This document shows positions 1 to 5,120 of a DNA stretch of 5,120 nucleotides, in pieces. The stretch's first letter is position 1. Every line of letters begins with the position of its first letter. The stretch is from Candidatus Omnitrophota bacterium (GTDB lineage Bacteria; Omnitrophota; Gorgyraeia; B26-G9): assembly GCA_023136735.1 (NCBI GenBank), contig JAGLQQ010000171.1, positions 1 through 5,120 on the forward strand, given 5' to 3'. A program made the position numbers and the translations under genes. The notes under the pieces are model-generated. The model was not told the origin of the DNA. It worked only from the letters and a program-made list of their open reading frames with translations, and made no database searches.

Positions 1-30
1 GTTATTAAAGCAAATTAAGAATGCCCCATA

Positions 31-59
31 TAATCGGATTTTTAATCGGTGTAATCAGG
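31..59. repeat. Three short TAATC-type direct repeats in the leader
   Basis: TAATCGG occurs at 31-37 and again at 43-49, and a variant, TAATCAGG, follows at 52-59. The first two copies start 12 bp apart, close to one helical turn, and the third starts 9 bp later. They sit directly before the inverted repeat and upstream of the first gene, where an operator could lie. In AT-rich DNA such short repeats can arise by chance, so a binding-site role is only a guess. Confidence 0.3.
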
Positions 60-90
60 TTCTTTCGTGCAACTTAAACAAGAAAGAACC
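58..90. repeat. Perfect 9-bp inverted repeat (hairpin) in the leader
   Basis: GGTTCTTTC at 58-66 is the exact reverse complement of GAAAGAACC at 82-90, with a 15-nt spacer. After one mismatch two more pairs (68-69 with 79-80) are possible. The right arm is followed by CTTTATAATAA rather than a run of T, so it is a poor intrinsic terminator. It could be a weak terminator for a gene upstream of the window, an mRNA hairpin, or an operator for a dimeric regulator. The repeat is seen directly; its role is not. Confidence 0.55.
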
Positions 91-93
91 CTT

Positions 94-99
94 TATAAT
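94..99 (+). promoter_or_regulatory. Possible -10 box before the first gene
   Basis: A perfect TATAAT lies 20 bp before the first start codon, which would give a leader of about 14 nt. The region 17 bp upstream (AACTTA at 71-76) does not resemble TTGACA and falls in the loop of the inverted repeat. A second TATAAT at 29-34 also lacks a good -35. In such AT-rich DNA the box alone is weak evidence, though an operon promoter is expected about here unless transcription enters from upstream. Confidence 0.25.
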
Positions 100-119
100 A
101 AATAACAATTAAAAGACAA

Positions 120-1223
120 ATGAAATCAAAAGTAAGCATTATACGTTGTAATAGTTATAACATCGAAGGTCTTTATGCGGCTGTTAAAAAATCTATTGAT
201 TTAATAGGCGGTATTGAGAATTTCGTAAAGAGAGGGCAAAAGGTTTTACTTAAACCAAACCTGCTTAAAAAAGCAAAGCCTGAGGAAGCGGTGACTACAC
301 ATCCTGAATTTATCAGGGCGGTTATTAAGTTGGTTAAAACGCAGACAGATAATATTTTTATCGGAGATAGTCCCGGGGGGACGGTTAGAGCCCAGGCAGT
401 TTATGAATTCTGCGGTATTGAAAAAGTTGCAAGGGAAGAGAAAATTCAGCTGATTGGGTTCAACAGTATTGTAAAAAAGGACAATATCCCCTTTGCTAAA
501 ATTATAGATGAAGTTGATGTGATTATTTCTATGCCAAAGTTCAAAACTCATAATCTCGCCATGATAACAGCAGCGGTAAAGAATGTTTTTGGGCTGATAC
601 CGGGTTTGTATAAAGTTCACGCTCATAAGCAATCGCCGAATTTTATTAAATTTGGCAATGAACTTGCCAGAGTTTATAGCTTAGCAACGCCAAACCTAAG
701 TATTGTAGATGCTGTAGTTGCTATGGATGGTGATGGGCCGGCAGGGGGAGATCCTTATGATCTCGGGCTGGTTGTTGCATCCAGTGATGCGGTAAGTATA
801 GACGCTATTTTATCAAAAATCGTTGGCCTGAAGCCTTTAAGCGTGCCAAGCACTAAAGCTTCAGCGCACCTGAACTTGGGGCAGGCGGATATAAATAATA
901 TTGACATTTTAGGCGTTTCCTTAGAGGCTATAATAGTAAGGGATTTTAAGCTGCCGAAGATTTTGACTTTATTTAAAGTTCCTAATTTTTTGACAAGGAG
1001 CTTGCTGCGGTTTATCCCGTTAATGATGGGTATAGATAGGAATAGGTGCAATGAGTGTCAGGTCTGCAAAAATATATGTCCGCAGGGAGCTATTAAAAAT
1101 ATTCGTGGCAGATTGAAGCTTGATTTTAGGCGTTGTATCCTTTGCCTTTGCTGTAGTGAAATGTGTCCGAATAATGCGATTTACTTACGATTCTTAACCA
1201 GGAGAAAAAAACGTGCCAAGTAA
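120..1223 (+). CDS. DUF362 domain protein with C-terminal 2[4Fe-4S] ferredoxin domain
   Basis: A 367-residue cytoplasmic protein with no signal peptide or clear membrane helix. Residues 1 to about 290 match the DUF362 family (PF04015): KPNLL at 45-49, GDSPGG at 82-87, PKFKTH at 139-144, KNVFG at 154-158 and MDGDGPAGG at 202-210. A bacterial ferredoxin domain follows, with two full cysteine sets each ending in CP: C310, C313, C316, C320 and C339, C342, C345, C349, enough for two [4Fe-4S] clusters. C344 is an extra cysteine inside the second set. The family's reaction is not established to my knowledge, so only a redox or electron-transfer role can be inferred. The ATG at 120 puts the usual KVxIIRC start of the family at residue 4, although no clear Shine-Dalgarno site precedes it. 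The gene leads the apparent operon, and its last 11 bp overlap the next gene. Confidence 0.9.
   Translation: MKSKVSIIRCNSYNIEGLYAAVKKSIDLIGGIENFVKRGQKVLLKPNLLKKAKPEEAVTTHPEFIRAVIKLVKTQTDNIFIGDSPGGTVRAQAVYEFCGIEKVAREEKIQLIGFNSIVKKDNIPFAKIIDEVDVIISMPKFKTHNLAMITAAVKNVFGLIPGLYKVHAHKQSPNFIKFGNELARVYSLATPNLSIVDAVVAMDGDGPAGGDPYDLGLVVASSDAVSIDAILSKIVGLKPLSVPSTKASAHLNLGQADINNIDILGVSLEAIIVRDFKLPKILTLFKVPNFLTRSLLRFIPLMMGIDRNRCNECQVCKNICPQGAIKNIRGRLKLDFRRCILCLCCSEMCPNNAIYLRFLTRRKKRAK
1200..1204 (+). promoter_or_regulatory. Ribosome binding site deciding the GTG start at 1213
   Basis: AGGAG lies 8 nt before the GTG at 1213, inside the 3' end of the DUF362 gene. It supports the GTG start, which also places the receiver's first beta strand (KIFVVEDD) correctly at residues 4-11. 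The overlap suggests the two genes are translationally coupled. Confidence 0.6.
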
Positions 1224-2109
1224 AATTTTTGTAGTAGAAGACGATAAGAAAGATATAGAATTTCTGCAAACGACATTGGCAAAAAAACAGTATGAGGTTA
1301 TCCATGCACCTGACGGGAAGACTGCCTTTACGATGCTTGAAAAAACTCAGCCGGATATAATTATTCTTGATCTTCTCTTGCCTGACATGGATGGGTTTGA
1401 AATATGTAAGAGATTGCGGTCTGAGGAACGATTTTTAAGTATCCCTATTTTATTTTTTACTTCTTCGATGAATATGGACAATAAACTTTTGGGGCTGCAG
1501 TTGGGAGCTTCGGATTTTCTGAATAAAGGCTGCGATGAGCGCGAGCTTTTGCTGCGTTTGAGAAATTTGCTGCGATATAAAAAACAGTATGATGAAATGG
1601 TTAGGCTTTCTGTTATTGACAGTCTTACGCATGTATATAATAGGCGATATTTTCAACATCGTTTAATGGATGAATTTGAACGGGGCCGGCGTTATGATCG
1701 TGAATTTTGCTGTATGATTATAGCTGTAGACAATTTTAAAAATGTTAATGATACACACGGGCATCCTGTGGGAGATGATGTTCTGAAGAATGTAGCGGCA
1801 ATACTGCGACGTAATACCCGCGCAACCGATGTTCTTTGCCGTTATGTGGGAGATGAATTCGGTTTATTGCTGCCGGAAACAAATTTCCCCGGAGCTTTTG
1901 TTACTGCTGAACGAGTACGCTCTATTGTTGAAAAAACAAATTTCAGTAAAACAGACAATCCTGTGAAAGTTACTTTAAGTTTTGGTGTAAGTTCCCTTAT
2001 TGAAGGAGGACCATTGGGTATGGATGAATTGGTTGCCCAGGCCGATGTTGCATTATATCGGGCCAAGCGAGGAGGACGTAACCAAATCAGCTTTTACGGT
2101 AGAAAATAA
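1213..2109 (+). CDS. Response regulator, receiver plus degenerate GGDEF domain (first paralog)
   Basis: 298 residues, soluble. The receiver domain (about 4-118) has the acidic pocket E9-D10-D11, phospho-acceptor D53, T83 and K105, so phosphorylation by a histidine kinase is expected; the Pro normally after that Lys is Gly. A short linker leads to a GGDEF domain (about 133-298). Aligned to PleD, it keeps the guanine-contacting N179 and D188, K176, the K285/R289 pair of AKxxGRN, and the RxxD inhibitory site R203-D206. Two catalytic features are broken: the first metal-binding Asp of DxDxFK is A171, and GGDEF reads VGDEF at 212-216. Diguanylate cyclase activity is therefore doubtful; a c-di-GMP receptor role is plausible. 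The GTG start is supported by AGGAG. A paralog follows after 29 bp, and no kinase gene is in the window. The domain calls are secure; inactivity is inferred. Confidence 0.93.
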   Translation: MPSKIFVVEDDKKDIEFLQTTLAKKQYEVIHAPDGKTAFTMLEKTQPDIIILDLLLPDMDGFEICKRLRSEERFLSIPILFFTSSMNMDNKLLGLQLGASDFLNKGCDERELLLRLRNLLRYKKQYDEMVRLSVIDSLTHVYNRRYFQHRLMDEFERGRRYDREFCCMIIAVDNFKNVNDTHGHPVGDDVLKNVAAILRRNTRATDVLCRYVGDEFGLLLPETNFPGAFVTAERVRSIVEKTNFSKTDNPVKVTLSFGVSSLIEGGPLGMDELVAQADVALYRAKRGGRNQISFYGRK

Positions 2110-2125
2110 TATTTTCATGAAAATG

Positions 2126-2132
2126 AAAGGAG
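2126..2132 (+). promoter_or_regulatory. Strong ribosome binding site for the second response regulator
   Basis: AAAGGAG lies 6 nt before the ATG at 2139, in the 29-bp gap between the two response-regulator genes. It is the strongest Shine-Dalgarno match in the window and fixes the start. The gap shows no terminator-like hairpin, so co-transcription is likely. Confidence 0.7.
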
Positions 2133-2138
2133 TTAACG

Positions 2139-3041
2139 ATGGAAAGTAAGGTTCTAATTGTTGAAGATGATCATAATGATTTGGAGCTTTTAATAAAAAA
2201 GCTAAAAAACGAGCCGTATGAACTTTTCATCGCAGATACTGGAGAAAAGGCATTTAATGTTCTGGAAGAGCAGAAAATCGACTTAGTTATTTTGGATATA
2301 CTGCTTCCTGATATAGATGGTTTCGAAATCTGCAAAAGAATAAGAAAAAGCGAAAAGTATTCTCATGTGCCGGTACTTTTTCATACCACAGTTCGTACAA
2401 CTGACGAGAAGTTGATTGGTCTTGAGATGGGAGCATCTGATTTTTTAAACAAGGCTGCTGATGAAAGAGAGCTGCTTCTTAGAATAAGAAATCTGCTGCA
2501 TGCTAAAAAGGCGATTGATGCACTGGTTAAATGCTCGATTATGGATGCCTTAACTAATGTATATAATAAAATGTATTTTCAGCACCGCATCGAAGATGAA
2601 ATAAAAAGAAGCACAAGATATAAAAGAGAGTTTTGCTGCGTGATTGTTGATATTGATCATTTTAAGCAGTTAAATGACCGATTGGGATATGTTAATGGAG
2701 ATAGGATATTAAAGCGAATAGCGGAAATCCTTAATCTTAATATCCGCGGGGCGGATATATTGTGCCGGTGGGGAGGGGACAAATTTGGATGGTTGCTGCC
2801 GGAAACAGAGATGAATGATTCTTATCTGGCGGCTGAGAGGTTAAGACACTTTGTTGTAATTTCTGAGTTTGGCAGCAAAGATGAAGAGATAAGCCTTACT
2901 GTGAGCTGCGGAGTTAGCTCTTTTAAAGCTGCTCAGGGAGGAACAAAGGAAATTTTTTATCAGGCAGACATTGCATTAAAAAAAGCAAAGAGTGAAGGAC
3001 GCAATCAGACTCGGGTGTATAAAGAAGAGACGGAAGCTTGA
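2139..3041 (+). CDS. Response regulator, receiver plus degenerate GGDEF domain (second paralog)
   Basis: 300 residues, aligning with the upstream gene product without gaps to about residue 262; by hand count 66 of the first 120 residues are identical. The receiver domain has E9-D10-D11, phospho-acceptor D53, T83 and K105 (followed by Ala, not Pro). The GGDEF domain (about 133-293) keeps the metal Asp and the DIDHFK motif at 171-176, N179, D188, the K284/R288 pair and the RxxD site R203-D206. The signature reads GGDKF at 212-216, so the fourth-position Glu, which takes part in metal coordination in active cyclases, is Lys (codon AAA at 2781-2783, one base from GAA). NRR near the domain start is NKM, and the usual GH before the GD of D188 is GY. 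Cyclase activity is unlikely; a phosphorylation-gated c-di-GMP receptor or partner of its paralog is a reasonable inference. The stop codon overlaps the mtnA start. Confidence 0.93.
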   Translation: MESKVLIVEDDHNDLELLIKKLKNEPYELFIADTGEKAFNVLEEQKIDLVILDILLPDIDGFEICKRIRKSEKYSHVPVLFHTTVRTTDEKLIGLEMGASDFLNKAADERELLLRIRNLLHAKKAIDALVKCSIMDALTNVYNKMYFQHRIEDEIKRSTRYKREFCCVIVDIDHFKQLNDRLGYVNGDRILKRIAEILNLNIRGADILCRWGGDKFGWLLPETEMNDSYLAAERLRHFVVISEFGSKDEEISLTVSCGVSSFKAAQGGTKEIFYQADIALKKAKSEGRNQTRVYKEETEA

Positions 3042-4069
3042 AATTTAAAACAATAGCTTGGGAAAAAGACGAGATTGTTCTGATTGATCAGACTAAATTA
3101 CCCGCTCGTGTAGAATATGTGCATTGCACAACAGTAAAGCAGTTGTGGCAGGCTATCCATGATTTAAAAGTTCGAGGAGCTCCGGCGATTGGTGCGGCGG
3201 CAGCTTTGGGGATGGTCTTGGGGGTTAACAAAAAAAAAGAAAAGAACTTCCTTGAGTTAAAGAAAAATATAAATAGGCTTTTTAAATACATAGCATCTTC
3301 GCGTCCGACAGCAGTAAACCTAGTCTGGGCGCTTGGGCGTATGAGGAATGTTGCAATTATTAATTCCGGCAAACCGGTAGTAACGATAAAAAAGCTTATG
3401 CTCAAAGAGGCAAAAGATATTATTGGTGAGGATAAAGCAAGCTGCTGCCAAATGGCGGACAATGCTCAGGTGCTTATCAAAAAGAATGACTGTATTATGA
3501 CTTACTGCAATGCCGGAATGCTGGCAACCGTTGGCTGCGGAACAGCATTGGGAGTAATTTACCGGGCAAACGAATTAGGTAAAAATGTGAAGGTATACTC
3601 TTGCGAGACAAGGCCTCTGCTGCAGGGAGCACGGCTTACCTGTTGGGAGCTAACTGAGAAGAGAGTTGATGTGACGCTGATTTGTGATAATATGGCCGGA
3701 TACTTAATGCAGCAAAAAAGCATAGATAAGATCTTTGTTGGTGCAGACCGCATTGCTGCTAATGGTGATGCGGCGAATAAGATAGGGTCGTATTCTCTAG
3801 CTGTGCTGGCTAGGTTTCATAAAATTCCGTTTTATGTGGTGGCTCCTTATTCAACTTTTGATCTTAAAATGCGTTCAGGTGATGAAATTCCTATAGAAGA
3901 GCGCAGTGCGCGCGAGGTCAGAGATAGCTGGTATAAATGTTCAATGGTAGACAAAAGAGTTAAGATTTATAATCCTGCGTTTGATGTTATCCCCAGTTCG
4001 CTTATTAGTGCGATTGTAACTGATGCTTGTCTTATAAAACCGCCATATATTAAAAATATAAAAAAATGA
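3038..4069 (+). CDS. mtnA: S-methyl-5-thioribose-1-phosphate isomerase
   Basis: Converts 5-methylthioribose-1-phosphate to 5-methylthioribulose-1-phosphate in methionine salvage; some members also act on 5-deoxyribose-1-phosphate. The 343 residues are the usual length of this eIF-2B-alpha-like family. Visible family motifs are LIDQTKLP (15-22), VRGAPAIG (45-52), TYCNAG (155-160), GTALGV (168-173), ETRPLLQGARLT (190-201), DNMAG (217-221), GADRIAANGD (235-244), STFDL (272-276) and GDEIPIEER (281-289). C157 and D237 have the same 80-residue spacing as the catalytic Cys160 and Asp240 of the Bacillus subtilis enzyme. The TTG start at 3038 is chosen because TAA at 3020 closes the frame upstream and every later start would cut off the LIDQTKLP or RGAPAIG motif. 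It overlaps the preceding TGA as TTGA, and only a weak Shine-Dalgarno-like AGAAGAGA (3023-3030) precedes it, so translational coupling is likely. No other mtn genes are in the window. Confidence 0.95.
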   Translation: MKFKTIAWEKDEIVLIDQTKLPARVEYVHCTTVKQLWQAIHDLKVRGAPAIGAAAALGMVLGVNKKKEKNFLELKKNINRLFKYIASSRPTAVNLVWALGRMRNVAIINSGKPVVTIKKLMLKEAKDIIGEDKASCCQMADNAQVLIKKNDCIMTYCNAGMLATVGCGTALGVIYRANELGKNVKVYSCETRPLLQGARLTCWELTEKRVDVTLICDNMAGYLMQQKSIDKIFVGADRIAANGDAANKIGSYSLAVLARFHKIPFYVVAPYSTFDLKMRSGDEIPIEERSAREVRDSWYKCSMVDKRVKIYNPAFDVIPSSLISAIVTDACLIKPPYIKNIKK

Positions 4070-4089
4070 AACGCGGTATGAAATCATGA
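4066..4089 (+). other. Seven-codon mini-ORF linking mtnA and thiL
   Basis: ATG at 4066 opens a frame encoding MKRGMKS and stops at TGA 4087-4089. Its start overlaps the mtnA stop (ATGA at 4066-4069) and its stop overlaps the thiL start (ATGA at 4086-4089). It fills the 16-bp gap exactly, in front of a thiL start that has no good Shine-Dalgarno site. It could carry ribosomes from mtnA to thiL by stop-restart coupling. The arrangement is seen directly; translation is a guess, and such a short frame can occur by chance. Confidence 0.25.
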
Positions 4090-4994
4090 AAACATTAAAG
4101 CAGCTTGGTGAGTTTAATTTTATAAAGGCTATCTCCAAAGGATGTGTTAATCATAAGTCTGTAGTAAAAGGCATAGGGGATGATGCGGCTGTAGTAAAAC
4201 TTGCCAAAAATTCATTTTTACTGTTCACATCAGATATGATTATAGAAGATGTTCATTTTACGCGTAAGCAGAATCCTGAGTCAATTGGGCATAAGGCCAT
4301 TGCCTGTTCTTTAAGTGATATTGCTGCTATGGGAGGGATACCTCGCTATGCGCTTATAAGTGTTGCCTTCCCGAAAGATCTAAAGGTATCAGCAGCCAGG
4401 GGTATTTATCGCGGGATGCAAAGAGCAGCAAAAAAATTTGGGCTTAGTATTATTGGGGGAGATACTAATTCTGCGGATAAAATAATTATTGATGTGAGTA
4501 TGTGCGGCGAGGCGGTTGGGGGAAAGTTTGTAAAACGCGATGGTGCCCGCAAAGGAGATATTATTTTTGTTACCGGGCAATTAGGAGGATCTCACAAGGG
4601 AAAACATCTTGATTTTACCCCGCGGCTTAAAGAAGCCAGGTTTTTAATCGATAGGTATCCGTTACACGCGATGATTGATATAACTGATGGATTGATCAGT
4701 GACTTGGGGCACATAATCGCAATGAGTAAAAAGGGCGCTGTTATTTGGCAGAAAAGTGTTCCGGTTGATTGTAAAGCAGATTCATTAGAAGATGCTTATT
4801 ACAGAGGTGAAGATTTTGAATTGCTTTTCACTGTTGCGCCCTCGATTGCTTTTGATTTAAAAAAAAACTGGCCTTTTAAGAAAGTAAAACTGACTTGCAT
4901 TGGTGAAATTACTGAAGCGGGCAAGGGCTTACGTATAAAAGATGAAAAAGGTAAAATGAGTAAACCCAAAGGATACGGCTGGCGGCATTTTTAG
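4086..4994 (+). CDS. thiL: Thiamine-monophosphate kinase
   Basis: Phosphorylates thiamine monophosphate with ATP to give thiamine diphosphate, the last step of cofactor synthesis, in the cytoplasm. The 302-residue sequence shows the ThiL/PurM-like motifs in order: LGEF (7-10), GIGDDAAV (29-36), TSDMIIEDVHF (48-58), SLSDIAAMGG (75-84), GGDT (124-127), RDGARKGD (151-158), VTGQLGGS (162-169), IDITDGL (197-203) with SDL after it, and GEDFELL (241-247). The Asp residues of GDD, TSD, SD, GGDT and ITDG are the expected Mg-ATP ligands and are all present. The protein is slightly short for the family because the loop between VTG and the PR at 179-180 is only about 14 residues; the family's usual VHF-loop Gly is D55. 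The ATG at 4086 places LGEF near the N terminus as expected; no strong Shine-Dalgarno site precedes it. It follows mtnA after 16 bp, probably on the same transcript. Confidence 0.95.
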   Translation: MKTLKQLGEFNFIKAISKGCVNHKSVVKGIGDDAAVVKLAKNSFLLFTSDMIIEDVHFTRKQNPESIGHKAIACSLSDIAAMGGIPRYALISVAFPKDLKVSAARGIYRGMQRAAKKFGLSIIGGDTNSADKIIIDVSMCGEAVGGKFVKRDGARKGDIIFVTGQLGGSHKGKHLDFTPRLKEARFLIDRYPLHAMIDITDGLISDLGHIIAMSKKGAVIWQKSVPVDCKADSLEDAYYRGEDFELLFTVAPSIAFDLKKNWPFKKVKLTCIGEITEAGKGLRIKDEKGKMSKPKGYGWRHF

Positions 4995-5086
4995 GATAAG
5001 ATGCTGCCTGAATTTGTTCCTAACTCCTAAATGGAATTATCGAAGAGAAACCAGAGGTAGGAATATCAAGTATTTAGAGAAAAAAG

Positions 5087-5092
5087 TATAAT
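5087..5092 (+). promoter_or_regulatory. Possible -10 box for a gene beyond the window
   Basis: A perfect TATAAT lies in the A-rich end of the intergenic region. The -35 position at 17 bp spacing reads TATCAA, a poor match to TTGACA. It is followed by AAAAGGTGA (5098-5106), which resembles a ribosome binding site. This could be a promoter for the next gene, but AT-rich composition makes a chance match easy. Confidence 0.25.
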
Positions 5093-5102
5093 CATTTAAA
5101 AG

Positions 5103-5120
5103 GTGAAAAAGTTATTTAAG
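5103..5120 (+). CDS. Possible start of the next gene, cut by the window edge
   Basis: A GTG at 5103 opens a frame (MKKLFK if started there) that stays open to the last base. The AAAAGG directly before it is too close to serve as its ribosome binding site. AAAAGGTGA may instead be the binding site for a start codon just past the edge. Six codons allow no function call. Confidence 0.15.

Larger units (their letters stand above)
4995..5120. other. Intergenic region after thiL, no convincing gene
   Basis: This 126-bp stretch holds no convincing gene. Two nine-codon frames (ATG at 5001 and ATG at 5031) have no family resemblance. An imperfect inverted repeat pairs TTCCTA (5017-5022) with TAGGAA (5058-5063), and after one mismatch CTC (5024-5026) with GAG (5054-5056). 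Its loop is long and no T-run follows, so it is not a convincing terminator. A TATAAT box lies further on. No clear terminator for the operon is visible, so transcription may continue or end by another mechanism. Confidence 0.5.

Noticed and set aside
2..112. Open frame from the left edge to TAA at 110 as the tail of an upstream gene
   Set aside because: The translation is Asn-rich and low in complexity, contains the inverted repeat and leader repeats, and resembles no family. An alternative tail ending at TAA 16-18 is equally possible, so no upstream gene can be called.
246..1051. Long open frames on the minus strand opposite the DUF362 gene
   Set aside because: They lie opposite a gene with clear family motifs, and their translations have no recognisable domain; they are antisense shadows. 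The same holds for the minus-strand frames opposite the other four genes.
3230..3238. Run of nine A in mtnA as a possible frameshift or sequence-error site
   Set aside because: The frame is intact on both sides and all mtnA motifs stay in register, so there is no sign of a frameshift.
4858..4868. A AAA AAC slippery heptamer in the thiL frame, within a run of nine A
   Set aside because: The thiL reading frame continues through it to a family-consistent C terminus, and I see no stimulatory structure or alternative product. In an A-rich gene Lys-Lys-Asn codons give this by chance.
5001..5060. Two nine-codon frames after thiL (ATG 5001 and ATG 5031)
   Set aside because: Both are very short, without family resemblance or a well-placed ribosome binding site; chance frames.
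1..5120. CRISPR array, tRNA or rRNA gene, insertion sequence, phage or toxin-antitoxin genes
   Set aside because: No regularly spaced repeats, tRNA-like cloverleaf, rRNA sequence, transposase or integrase motifs, or small paired genes were seen. The window is filled by five intact, compositionally similar genes.

Overview
The window is a bacterial, AT-rich stretch (roughly 40% G+C by eye) with five complete genes, all on the + strand. They are packed tightly enough (11-bp overlap, 29-bp gap, 3-bp overlap, 16-bp gap) to be read as one operon. The sequence does not fix the taxon. ATG, GTG and TTG starts, Fe-S and cysteine-rich proteins, A-rich codon use and an odd mix of gene functions are what I would expect from an anaerobe or an uncultivated candidate phylum (Omnitrophota-like is a weak guess).

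Layout: 1-119 is a leader with short direct repeats, a perfect 9-bp inverted repeat and a TATAAT box. At 120-1223 is a DUF362 protein with a C-terminal 2[4Fe-4S] ferredoxin domain. At 1213-2109 and 2139-3041 are two paralogous response regulators, each a receiver domain joined to a GGDEF domain. At 3038-4069 is mtnA (methylthioribose-1-phosphate isomerase, methionine salvage). At 4086-4994 is thiL (thiamine-monophosphate kinase). At 4995-5120 there is no convincing gene, only a possible promoter and a possible start of the next gene at the very edge.

The most interesting part is the response-regulator pair. Both align almost without gaps and keep the phospho-acceptor Asp53 and the RxxD c-di-GMP inhibitory site. 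Each has lost different catalytic residues of the cyclase site: the first has Ala for the first metal Asp and VGDEF for GGDEF, the second has GGDKF. The simplest reading is that neither makes c-di-GMP and both act as phosphorylation-gated c-di-GMP receptors or scaffolds. No partner kinase or true cyclase lies in the window. mtnA and thiL are housekeeping metabolic genes that appear to share the transcript; no direct functional link between them and the regulators can be read from the sequence.
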